NCBI RefSeq assembly: GCF_009708175.1
Contig: NZ_WMBB01000003.1
Span: 124,001-188,000 of the forward strand
Source: Nocardia aurantiaca
Lineage (GTDB): Bacteria; Actinomycetota; Actinomycetes; Mycobacteriales; Mycobacteriaceae
Length of the DNA stretch: 64,000 bases
Reading direction: 5' to 3'
Positions 54,461-61,836 of this stretch are shown piece after piece. The notes under the pieces were generated by a model that did not search any database, was not told where the DNA came from, and was given only the letters and a program-made list of their open reading frames with translations. Both the position numbers and the translations under genes were made by a program. Each line of letters opens with the position of its first letter. Position 1 is the first letter of the stretch.

Positions 54461-56214
54461 ATGCATCATCGCAGAGCGATTCCGTCGAGGGCGTCGGCGG
54501 GGCGACGGGTGGTCCCGGCAATACCGAGGCCTACCGGCGCGCCCGCGATGGGCTGCTGGCCGCGTCGACGGACTACGAAGCCGCGCTGCGCGATTTCGAG
54601 TGGCCCCAGCTGACCGGTGAATTCAACTGGGCCACCGACTGGTTCGACCACATCGCCCGCGGCAACGAGCGGCCCGCGCTGTGGATCGTCGAGGAGGACG
54701 GGTCCGAGCAGCGAATCAGCTTCGCCGACATGGCCGAGCGCTCGGATCGGGTGGCCACCTGGCTGGCCGGGCTGGGCGTGGGCAAGGGCGACCGGGTCGT
54801 GCTCATGCTGGGCAACCAGGCCGAGCTGTGGGAGGCCATGCTGGCGGTGGCCAAGCTGGGCGCGGTCATCATGCCGACCACCGGGGCGCTGGGTCCGGCC
54901 GATCTGAGCGACCGGATCGAGCGCGGCGGAGCGCGATTCGTCATCGCCAACCACGGCGACACCGGCAAGTTCGACGAGGTTCCCGGTGACTACACCCGGA
55001 TCGTGGTGGGCGAGTCGGTGTCCGGCTGGCACGACTACGCAGAGGCGGCGGCCATGAAGTCGGCCGGGCCGTTCCGGGCCGTCACCGACGTGAGCGATCC
55101 GCTGCTGGTCTACTTCACCTCCGGCACCACCAGCAAGCCGAAGATGGTGCAGCACTCCCAGATCAGCTATCCGGTCGGTCACTTGAGCACCATGTACTGG
55201 ATCGGTGTGCGGCCCGGCGACGTGCACCTGGCCATCAGCGCGCCCGGCTGGGCCAAGCACGCCTGGAGTTGCTTCTTCGCGCCGTGGCTGGCCGAGGCGA
55301 CCATATTCGTTTACAACTACGCGCGTTTCGACGCCGCCGCCCTGCTGGCGCAGCTGCGCCGAGCGGAGGTGAACACGTTCTGCGCGCCGCCCACGGTGTG
55401 GCGCATGTTGATTCAGGCCGACCTGGGCGAGCGTCCGGCCGGGCTGCGCGAAATCCTCGGCGCCGGTGAGCCGTTGAATCCCGATGTCATCGCACAGGTG
55501 GAGAAGGCGTGGGGCCTGACCATCCGTGACGGCTTCGGCCAGACGGAAACCACGCTGCAGGTGGGCAATACGCCGGGACAGCCGCTCAAGCCGGGCTCCA
55601 TGGGGCGGCCCGCGCCGGGTGTGCCGGTGGTGCTGGTGGATCCGATCACCGGGCAGCTCACCGACGAGGGCGAGATCTGTCTGGATCTGGCCGCCGCGCC
55701 GGTCAATCTCATGACCGGCTACCTCGGTGATCCGGAGCGCAATGCCGCGGTCATGGACGGCGGCTACTACCACACCGGCGACGTGGCCGTCCGGGATGAG
55801 GACGGCTATATCACCTATATCGGCCGCACCGACGATGTTTTCAAGTCCTCCGACTACAAGGTGTCCCCCTTCGAGCTGGAGAGCGTGCTCATCGAGCATC
55901 CTGCCGTGGTGGAGGCGGCCGTGGTGCCGCAGCCGGATGACACGCGGCTCGCAGTGCCCAAGGCGTACGTGGCGCTCGCGGCAGGATGGGAGCCGAACCG
56001 CGAAACCGCCCGCACCATACTGGAATACGCCCGCGATCACCTGGCCCCCTACCTGCGTGTCCGTCGTCTGGAGTTCACCGAGCTACCGAAGACCATCTCC
56101 GGCAAGATCCGCCGCGTCGACCTGCGCCGCCGTGAGGAGCAGGCGCACGCGGACGGCGAGACCATCCCCACCGAGTACCGCTACGAGGACGTTCTGAGCG
56201 ACACCATCCGCTGA
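54457..56214 (+). CDS. AMP-forming acyl-CoA synthetase (acetyl/medium-chain type)
   Basis: 585 residues coupled to the upstream synthetase by ATGA. The start [20 protein letters not shown] is as in ACSM/Acs-like enzymes. P-loop [20 protein letters not shown], then [55 protein letters not shown] and the catalytic Lys in [13 protein letters not shown] are intact. With its partner it gives two synthetases of different sub-families in one operon, suggesting activation of two acids or sequential handling. Substrates unknown. Confidence 0.92.
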   Translation: MNASSQSDSVEGVGGATGGPGNTEAYRRARDGLLAASTDYEAALRDFEWPQLTGEFNWATDWFDHIARGNERPALWIVEEDGSEQRISFADMAERSDRVATWLAGLGVGKGDRVVLMLGNQAELWEAMLAVAKLGAVIMPTTGALGPADLSDRIERGGARFVIANHGDTGKFDEVPGDYTRIVVGESVSGWHDYAEAAAMKSAGPFRAVTDVSDPLLVYFTSGTTSKPKMVQHSQISYPVGHLSTMYWIGVRPGDVHLAISAPGWAKHAWSCFFAPWLAEATIFVYNYARFDAAALLAQLRRAEVNTFCAPPTVWRMLIQADLGERPAGLREILGAGEPLNPDVIAQVEKAWGLTIRDGFGQTETTLQVGNTPGQPLKPGSMGRPAPGVPVVLVDPITGQLTDEGEICLDLAAAPVNLMTGYLGDPERNAAVMDGGYYHTGDVAVRDEDGYITYIGRTDDVFKSSDYKVSPFELESVLIEHPAVVEAAVVPQPDDTRLAVPKAYVALAAGWEPNRETARTILEYARDHLAPYLRVRRLEFTELPKTISGKIRRVDLRRREEQAHADGETIPTEYRYEDVLSDTIR

Positions 56215-56254
56215 ACCCGCACCGCCCACGCCCCTACGACAGACCGGAGTTCCC

Positions 56255-56446
56255 ATGCCCCACACCATGGAATCCGCCACCGCCTACGTCATCGCCGCCC
56301 TGGAGGCCAAGGGGACGGCGACGCGCGAGGACTTCGACGTGTCCGGGATCGTCAGTACGACCCACAGCATCACGCAGACATGGAATTTCCAGGTGGTGGA
56401 CCGCCGCCGGTTCTGGGGCATCGCGGCCGCCTTCCTACGCGCCTGA
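56255..56446 (+). CDS. Small protein paralogue A (63 aa), unknown function
   Basis: 63 residues: MPHTMESATAYVIAALEAKG, then TATREDFDVSGIVSTTHS and TWNFQVVD ... FWGIAAAFLRA. CCGGAG precedes the ATG. It is alignable without gaps to the 63-residue protein at 58869, with about 40 identical positions. A predicted helix, a linker with TTHS and a Trp-rich C-terminal helix are visible; there is no signal peptide. It starts 40 bases after the synthetase stop and is followed by a strong terminator. Function unknown. Confidence 0.8.
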   Translation: MPHTMESATAYVIAALEAKGTATREDFDVSGIVSTTHSITQTWNFQVVDRRRFWGIAAAFLRA

Positions 56447-56469
56447 CCCGCGGAAAGACAGGGAACGAC

Positions 56470-56512
56470 GCCCGTTCGCCCCGCACTCGCACGAGTCGGG
56501 GGGCGAGCGGGC
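56470..56512 (+). terminator. Long terminator hairpin after small protein A
   Basis: Arms GCCCGTTCGCCCCG and CGGGGGGCGAGCGGGC, with an inner ACTCG/CGAGT pairing, make a long GC-rich stem. It ends the synthetase/small-protein transcription unit. Confidence 0.65.
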
Positions 56513-56571
56513 TGTCTCACAGTTCGGCGAATTCGCGGTTTCCGGCCGCGAATTCGCCGCACCATTGGCTC

Positions 56572-57492
56572 ATGCACACCTCCGACTCCGTGCTGCTGCC
56601 ACGATTCGTCCTCTCGCGCGCCGCGGCCGCGGGCCTGGACCCGACCCGTCTGGCGCGGGCCGCCGGGGTGCCGGACTGGTTGCTGACGGACGGCGACGCC
56701 CGGGTACCGAGTGACTACTTCCCGCGGTTGTGGGAGCTGTTCGAGCACGAACTCGACGACCCGGCGGCCACTCTGCGGGCCACGGGCAGCTACCGGCTCG
56801 GGGAGTTCGGGCTGATCGACTACCTGATCTCGACCGCCGACACCGTCGGCGCGGGGCTCGGCGTGCTGGCGCCGCATCTGGGCTCGGTCTCCACCAACTT
56901 CCGCATCGAGCCCGATGCGCAGACCGAAACCGAATCGACCTTCGCCGTCTACACCGTCAACAACGAAGGCCGGGGGCGCGATCTGTCGGTGCAGATGGCG
57001 CTGGCCTCGCTGGTCTCGCGCATGCGTCAGACGACCGGGCGGCCCATGGATCCGGTGCACGTCCAGCTGCGCGAACGCGCGCCGCGCCGCCTCGACGCCT
57101 TCACCGACCAGTTCGGCACGGCCCGGCTGGATTTCGGCGCGCCGGTCGACCGGATCACCTACCGCACCGCGGACCTCGACCTCCCGCAGATCACCGCGGA
57201 TCCCCTGCTGGCGGCGGTCCTGCGCCGCCACGCCGCCGCCATGCCGCCCCCGCCGCCCCGGGCCACGGAATGGCCGGACCGGGTTGCCGCGGTGCTGGCC
57301 GAGGTCCTCGACGGCACCGACGCGCTGCTCGACCAGGTCGCCCGCCGCCTCTACACCAGTCCGCGCACCCTCCAGCGCCGCCTCGCCGAATCCGGCACCA
57401 CCTGGCGCTTGGAGGTCGACCGCGCCCGCAAACGCCACCTCGAGTACCTCGAATTCGGCTGGGCCGCCGACCGCGACGGCGAAACGCCGTGA
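56572..57492 (+). CDS. AraC family regulator, second HTH missing
   Basis: 306 residues from the ATG at 56572. The N-terminal ligand domain is arabinose_bd-like (PRFVLSRAAAAGLDPTRLAR, LGEFGLIDYLISTADTVGAG). The first half of the AraC DNA-binding domain is present as DQVARRLYTSPRTLQRRLAE followed by TWRLEVDRARKR. The protein then ends within about 25 residues, without the second helix-turn-helix that is present in its paralogue at 57618. It may be a partner or decayed copy. It lies between small protein A and the other AraC gene. Confidence 0.82.
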   Translation: MHTSDSVLLPRFVLSRAAAAGLDPTRLARAAGVPDWLLTDGDARVPSDYFPRLWELFEHELDDPAATLRATGSYRLGEFGLIDYLISTADTVGAGLGVLAPHLGSVSTNFRIEPDAQTETESTFAVYTVNNEGRGRDLSVQMALASLVSRMRQTTGRPMDPVHVQLRERAPRRLDAFTDQFGTARLDFGAPVDRITYRTADLDLPQITADPLLAAVLRRHAAAMPPPPPRATEWPDRVAAVLAEVLDGTDALLDQVARRLYTSPRTLQRRLAESGTTWRLEVDRARKRHLEYLEFGWAADRDGETP

Positions 57493-57617
57493 CCTGCCAC
57501 GCGGCGGTGGGAATTGTTCGAGCGAAGGGCGGAATCGCCGCACGTGGGACCGCGAGCGGCCGAACGGTCCGGGAGCCGGCGAGCGCTCGCCGCTGGGCCG
57601 CGTGGTGATGAGCGGCC

Positions 57618-58610
57618 GTGACTACTCGATCCGACTATCACGACAGCATTCTGATGGCCCGGTTCGCACTGGAACGGGCGGCCCGGGTCGGGCTCGACCC
57701 GGACCGGATCGCCCGGCTGGCGGGTGTCCCCCACTGGCGCGAGGGCGGTGAGGGCAGGCGGGTGTCGTCGCGGTACTGCCTGCGCGTGTGGGAGCTACTC
57801 GAACAGGAGACCGGCGACCCGGATATCGCCCTGCGGGTCTCCGACGACAGCGCCACCGGCGAATTCGGCCTGCTGGAATACCTTTTCCTGTCGGCGGAGA
57901 CGCTGGGCGCGGCGCTGGACGCCTGCGTGCGGTACACCGGCAGTCTCACAACGAGCTACAAATTCCGGATCGCGCGCAGCACCGAGCATGAGGTCTGCTA
58001 CGAGGTGCTGTCCGGCGTGGAGGACCGCCGCGGCCGGGAACTGTTGGTGCAGGCCGCTTTCGCGCTGCTGGTGGGCCGGGGGCGGGCGGCCACCCGGTGC
58101 CCGGTGGCGCCTGTGCGGGTGAGCTTCCGGCAGACCACACCGGACGGCCCGGGGGCCGTCGCCGAACTGTTCGGCACCCGCGCAATCGATTTCGAAAGCC
58201 CGGTCGACGCCTTGACGCTGCGGGTCGCGGATCTGTCGCTGCCCATGAAGTCGGCCGATCCCGAGTTGACGGCGGTCCTGCTCTCCTACGCGGCGACATT
58301 GCCCGCCACTGCGGAGTTCGAGGCCACCTGGCTGGATCAGCTCGGCGACATACTCGACACCGCCCTCGACGAGGGCTCGGCCACACTGGAAGTGGTAGCG
58401 CGGCGACTGCTGACCTCGCCGAGATCACTACAGCGCCGTCTGACCGAGGCCGGAACCAGCTGGCGCCGTGAGGTGGACCGCGCACGCCGCCGCAGACTGC
58501 GGCGGGCCGAACACCTTCCGCGCGCCCAGCAGGCGGAATTCCTCGGTTACGCGGATCCCGCGAGCCTGCGGCGCGCCGTGCACCGCTGGCGCGAACGCGA
58601 GGATTCATGA
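57618..58610 (+). CDS. AraC family regulator (complete)
   Basis: 330 residues from GTG. The ligand domain parallels the upstream paralogue (MARFALERAARVGLDPDRIA, TGEFGLLEYLFLSAETLGAA). The DNA-binding domain is full: EVVARRLLTSPRSLQRRLTE, then REVDRARRRRLRR, and a second motif AEFLGYADPASLRRAVHRW. It probably controls the adjacent small-protein genes, but no operator was identified. The ligand is unknown. Confidence 0.88.
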   Translation: MTTRSDYHDSILMARFALERAARVGLDPDRIARLAGVPHWREGGEGRRVSSRYCLRVWELLEQETGDPDIALRVSDDSATGEFGLLEYLFLSAETLGAALDACVRYTGSLTTSYKFRIARSTEHEVCYEVLSGVEDRRGRELLVQAAFALLVGRGRAATRCPVAPVRVSFRQTTPDGPGAVAELFGTRAIDFESPVDALTLRVADLSLPMKSADPELTAVLLSYAATLPATAEFEATWLDQLGDILDTALDEGSATLEVVARRLLTSPRSLQRRLTEAGTSWRREVDRARRRRLRRAEHLPRAQQAEFLGYADPASLRRAVHRWREREDS

Positions 58611-58868
58611 AAAGCCGACCCCGCTCGCGGGCCTGAATCGCACCTACCATACGGTATTCGGCAACCACGCAGCAGGGTTGGCGTGCGCCGGACCGGTTTG
58701 GCGTCTTCGGAACTCCCGCACGGCGCGGGGGGGAAACAAAACTGGACGGAACCGCCATGACGTGCCGACCGCGAGGCTCGCCACGGCGCTTGCGATGTGT
58801 GGTTGTGGCCGACGCTGTCCACGGCCACGCGTCCCTATCCGGTCCCGGTACTCGATTGGAGCTTCCTC

Positions 58869-59060
58869 GTGCCCCACACCGCAGAAACCGCCACCGCCTA
58901 CGTCGTCACCGCCGTGGAGGCCAAGGGCACCGCCACCCGGCACGACTTCGATATCCCGTCCATCGTCAGCACCACCCACAGCCTCACCGAGAGCTGGGAT
59001 TTCAACAGCGTGGATCCGAACATGTTCTGGAACATCGTCGCCACCTTCCTCGAGCACTGA
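58869..59060 (+). CDS. Small protein paralogue B (63 aa), unknown function
   Basis: 63 residues from a GTG preceded by TTGGAG: VPHTAETATAYVVTAVEAKG, then TATRHDFDIPSIVSTTHS, SWDFNSVD and FWNIVATFLEH. It has the same length as the protein at 56255 and about 63% identity to it by eye. The most conserved parts are PHT, ATAYV, EAKGTATR, DFD and IVSTTHS. Upstream is a roughly 260-base leader after the complete AraC gene. Function unknown; the pairing with AraC regulators is the only clue. Confidence 0.8.
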   Translation: MPHTAETATAYVVTAVEAKGTATRHDFDIPSIVSTTHSLTESWDFNSVDPNMFWNIVATFLEH

Positions 59061-59084
59061 GGACGCGCCAGCGCTGCGGGTGCG

Positions 59085-59597
59085 CTAGACACCGTCGACG
59101 GAGAGCGTGGCGTTCATCAGGTTCATGGCGGCCGCGCACGGATCGGGTTGCGCGGTATGGCCGCGGTTCTGCACCCACCAGGTGACGGTGCCGGTGTCGG
59201 CCACCGTCACCGCGCAGCTGCCCGGATCCTTCGGATCGCGCCAGTACATGCCACCGAAGTGCTTCACGACCAAACGCTCGATCTGGTAACCGAATTGGTC
59301 AGCGATCTGCACTTCGCGAGCGAGGGTGTCGCCACGCAGCCAGGCATAGGTGATGTCGACCGTGCCGCCGCCGGAATTCGTGGCGGTCCAGTTGCACACG
59401 GTGGGGGCGCTCTGCTGCTTCATGTCGGTGACATCGATGGCGTTCGCCAGCTTCTGATCCTCCAGCGGGCCGCAGCCCGCCAGCAGGTTCGGATCGGCAG
59501 CGGGTGAGACCTGGATCTGCCGACCGCTGTGCGAACAGCCGGACAGCGCGGCGATCAGCAACGCCGCCACCGTGATTCGCACCCGCAGACCCGCCAT
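59085..59597 (-). CDS. DUF3558 lipoprotein (LprB/LprC-like)
   Basis: 170 residues. A lipoprotein signal peptide ends at the lipobox AALSGC. The mature domain shows the DUF3558 pattern LLAGCGPLEDQKLANAIDV, VCNWTATN, an aromatic YAWLRGDTL and SCAVTVADTGTVTWWVQN with a second disulphide pair. The ATG overlaps the stop of the upstream DUF3558 gene (ATGA). Mycobacterial tandem DUF3558 lipoproteins (LprB/LprC) have a similar arrangement. Surface-exposed, function unknown. Confidence 0.85.
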   Translation of the reverse strand: MAGLRVRITVAALLIAALSGCSHSGRQIQVSPAADPNLLAGCGPLEDQKLANAIDVTDMKQQSAPTVCNWTATNSGGGTVDITYAWLRGDTLAREVQIADQFGYQIERLVVKHFGGMYWRDPKDPGSCAVTVADTGTVTWWVQNRGHTAQPDPCAAAMNLMNATLSVDGV

Positions 59598-60106
59598 CAG
59601 CCCTGTCCCGCCTTCGTCAAGGTGGCCGCCGCCAGCCGCTCCGGTCCTGTACAGGATTGCGCGCTCGCGCGCTCGGACCAGTCGATGAAATCGGAGTTCC
59701 CGAACGCGACGGCCACCTCGCAGGACTGCGCGCCCTGCCATTCGATGCCCGGCTGCCCGGCGACCTGGACGGCGGCGGGCTTACCCGCGGTGACCTGGCC
59801 GCGGCGCTCTTCCAGCGAGCTGCCCCGGAACCAGTGGAAGGTGACGGCGTAGTCGCCGCCCGCGGCGGGCTGCCAGGCACAGCTCACGGGGTTCGCCGAT
59901 ACCCGTCGCACACCGGCGAGGCCCACGGCCTGGACGACATCGGCGTCGGTCACCCCGCCGCACAGGCCGATGGTGTTCGGTGACGGCATCACCGGCCTGG
60001 GCGCCGTCGTGGTCGTGAGCGCCGCCCGCTGATCCGTTGCACCCGAGCAGCCCGCGATCACCGCCCCGATCAGGGCGATCCCGACCGCCGCACCTACCGC
60101 TCTCAT
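59597..60106 (-). CDS. DUF3558 lipoprotein, upstream copy
   Basis: 169 residues. Signal peptide with lipobox AVIAGC, then a Thr/Pro linker. The domain shows NTIGLCGGVTDADVVQAVGL, PVSCAWQPAAGGDYAVTFHW and QSCEVAVAFGNSDFIDWSER, the same cysteine pattern as the next gene. A GTG three bases earlier (60109) could be the true start. Cotranscribed with the downstream DUF3558 gene. Confidence 0.85.
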   Translation of the reverse strand: MRAVGAAVGIALIGAVIAGCSGATDQRAALTTTTAPRPVMPSPNTIGLCGGVTDADVVQAVGLAGVRRVSANPVSCAWQPAAGGDYAVTFHWFRGSSLEERRGQVTAGKPAAVQVAGQPGIEWQGAQSCEVAVAFGNSDFIDWSERASAQSCTGPERLAAATLTKAGQG

Positions 60107-60109
60107 CAC

Positions 60110-60461
60110 GCCGACCAGCGTAGGCGACCCACCCGAATCGTGCGATCGGCGACGCCATATGGCGTTCGCCTATTTCCGCGCGCCTTCTTATCGAACAGAT
60201 GCGGTCCAACACACGTCCGACCGATCTGCGCGAGGACACGGAGGACCTGGGCGCGCGGGTGGGAGCGCTGGAGTCGTTGATACCGCCCGTGATCGTCCCG
60301 GGCCATGTGGTCGGCGCCGTCACCGCGTATGCGGCGGCGCCTGGAACACCACTCTGGTCGGCGAGGTGGTTTGGGCGGGGCGGGACGCATCGGGAGGCAT
60401 GTGACCTGGACGCCTGCATTACGCCGAGCACACGCTCACCCGCGACCCGGAGGGCTGACCG
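60110..60461. other. Gene-free interval
   Basis: About 350 bases. A plus-strand frame from 60199 starts MRSNTRPTDLREDTEDLG, but it runs into the antisense of the LigD gene and has no ribosome site. It is not supported. Confidence 0.4.
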
Positions 60462-61424
60462 TCAACTCTCGCGGCGGGCTCGGGCGCGGCGCTTGCCCTC
60501 GTGCATGGCCTGCACCCGGGCCACCGGAATGGTGTGGCCCTCGGCGATCAAATCTGCTGGCAGAGGCTGGGGTTCGGGCATGGCCTCGGCCCAGGGATCG
60601 CGGTCGCCGAGGAGCTCGGCCGCTGTGCGGATCGTGAAGTCGCGCGGGTCGATACTCGGCAGATCCGCCCAGCTGACCGGAAACGAGACGGTCGCGCCCG
60701 GGCGGATGCGCGGACTATAGACCGACACCACTGTCGCGCCGCCCGCCCGCGTGGAATCGAGGAAGACCTTGCCACCCCGGTCTTCTCGAATGAAGGCGGT
60801 GGTGGCCAGGTCCGGGTCGAGACGCTCGGCGCGGGCGGCGATGGCCCGGGTCGCCGCCGCCGCGTCCTCGATGTCGACGCCGGCGCGCACGGGGACGAAG
60901 ATGTGGACGCCCTTGGAGCCGCTGGTCTTCACCGCCCCCGACAGACCGTCGTTCGCCAGCGCCTGCCGGATGAGTTCGGCGGCCGCGACCACCTGACCGA
61001 ACGGCCGGTCCGGCGCGGGATCGATATCCAGGACGAGATGCGTTGGGCCACCGGAATAGTCGGCAAGATTCTCGGCGAGCAGAAGCGTCACGTGATACTC
61101 CACCGCCCGCTGGTTTCCGAACCACAGCAGGGTCCGCACGTCATCGCACACCGCGTAGGACACTTCGCGTTTCGAGCTCCCCGCCCACAGGGTGACCCGC
61201 TTCATCCAGTCCGGCGCGTACTTGGGCAGGTTCTTCTGCATGAACGGTTCCTGCCCCGACCGCACCCGCACCACCGACAGCGGCCGGCCCCGCAGCGACG
61301 GCACCATGCGGTCGCCGACCGCCTCCAGGTAGTCGATCAGGTCACCCTTGGTCGCCTCGGCCCCGTCGAACAGGGGACTGTCGAGACTGGAGAACTTCAA
61401 CCCGGCCCGCGCGTCTTCGCCCAT
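60462..61424 (-). CDS. Stand-alone LigD polymerase (PolDom, archaeo-eukaryotic primase fold)
   Basis: 320 residues from the ATG at 61424. Catalytic motifs are LVLDIDPAP (DxD), SGSKGVHIFVPV (the SxH-type motif), and the later FLDSTRAGGATVVSVYS and WADLPSIDPRDFTI typical of LigD polymerase domains. No ligase or nuclease domain is attached and no Ku gene is adjacent. Such proteins fill gaps and add nucleotides in NHEJ or base repair. It is monocistronic. Confidence 0.92.
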   Translation of the reverse strand: MGEDARAGLKFSSLDSPLFDGAEATKGDLIDYLEAVGDRMVPSLRGRPLSVVRVRSGQEPFMQKNLPKYAPDWMKRVTLWAGSSKREVSYAVCDDVRTLLWFGNQRAVEYHVTLLLAENLADYSGGPTHLVLDIDPAPDRPFGQVVAAAELIRQALANDGLSGAVKTSGSKGVHIFVPVRAGVDIEDAAAATRAIAARAERLDPDLATTAFIREDRGGKVFLDSTRAGGATVVSVYSPRIRPGATVSFPVSWADLPSIDPRDFTIRTAAELLGDRDPWAEAMPEPQPLPADLIAEGHTIPVARVQAMHEGKRRARARRES

Positions 61425-61836
61425 CGCCCCACGATGCGCCACCCCTGAACCACGGTCAACCATCGGGGCCGCGATTCGGCCGAAGACCGTGAAAGAAGCC
61501 GCCGCACGATTATTTCGGAAATGCATTAATGGGCAACGATTGCGGTGAATTTCCGATTCATTTCTTTCCATCCCGTCGACGGCCGGATACCCGGCGTGCA
61601 CGGGTGCGAGCACCGGCAATTTCTTGCCATACCGGCGAACCGATCGACCTGCAGATCCGTACCCGATCGTGATATACATCACTTCATGGTCCATGTGATT
61701 GACCGACGCGAATTATGTTGACCTCTTTCATAATTCGTTCGGATGTGTTCTAAACTCCCTGCCGCATAGGCAACGCCGCCTGTCCCGAGCGCGTGCAGGT
61801 TCCGCGCGTCAACATTTCACGAGATCAGGTGAGAAA
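61425..61836. other. Low-GC intergenic leader of the STAND-LuxR gene
   Basis: About 410 bases with noticeably lower GC than the surroundings. It holds the 9-base-arm palindrome at 61709-61737. TTGACC at 61718 and TAAACT at 61751 are promoter-like, but their spacing is not standard. No coding frame is supported. Confidence 0.4.
61709..61737. promoter_or_regulatory. AT-rich inverted repeat upstream of the LuxR gene
   Basis: CGAATTATG and CATAATTCG are perfect arms around TTGACCTCTTT. The site is about 100 bases upstream of the TTG start. It is a candidate operator or promoter element. Confidence 0.4.

Noticed and set aside
54466..56040. 524-codon minus-strand frame opposite the second acyl-CoA synthetase
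   Set aside because: Antisense shadow; the plus-strand enzyme has every catalytic motif.
60199..60720. Plus-strand frame starting MRSNTRPTDLREDTEDLG
   Set aside because: No ribosome site, and two thirds of it is antisense to the LigD polymerase gene.
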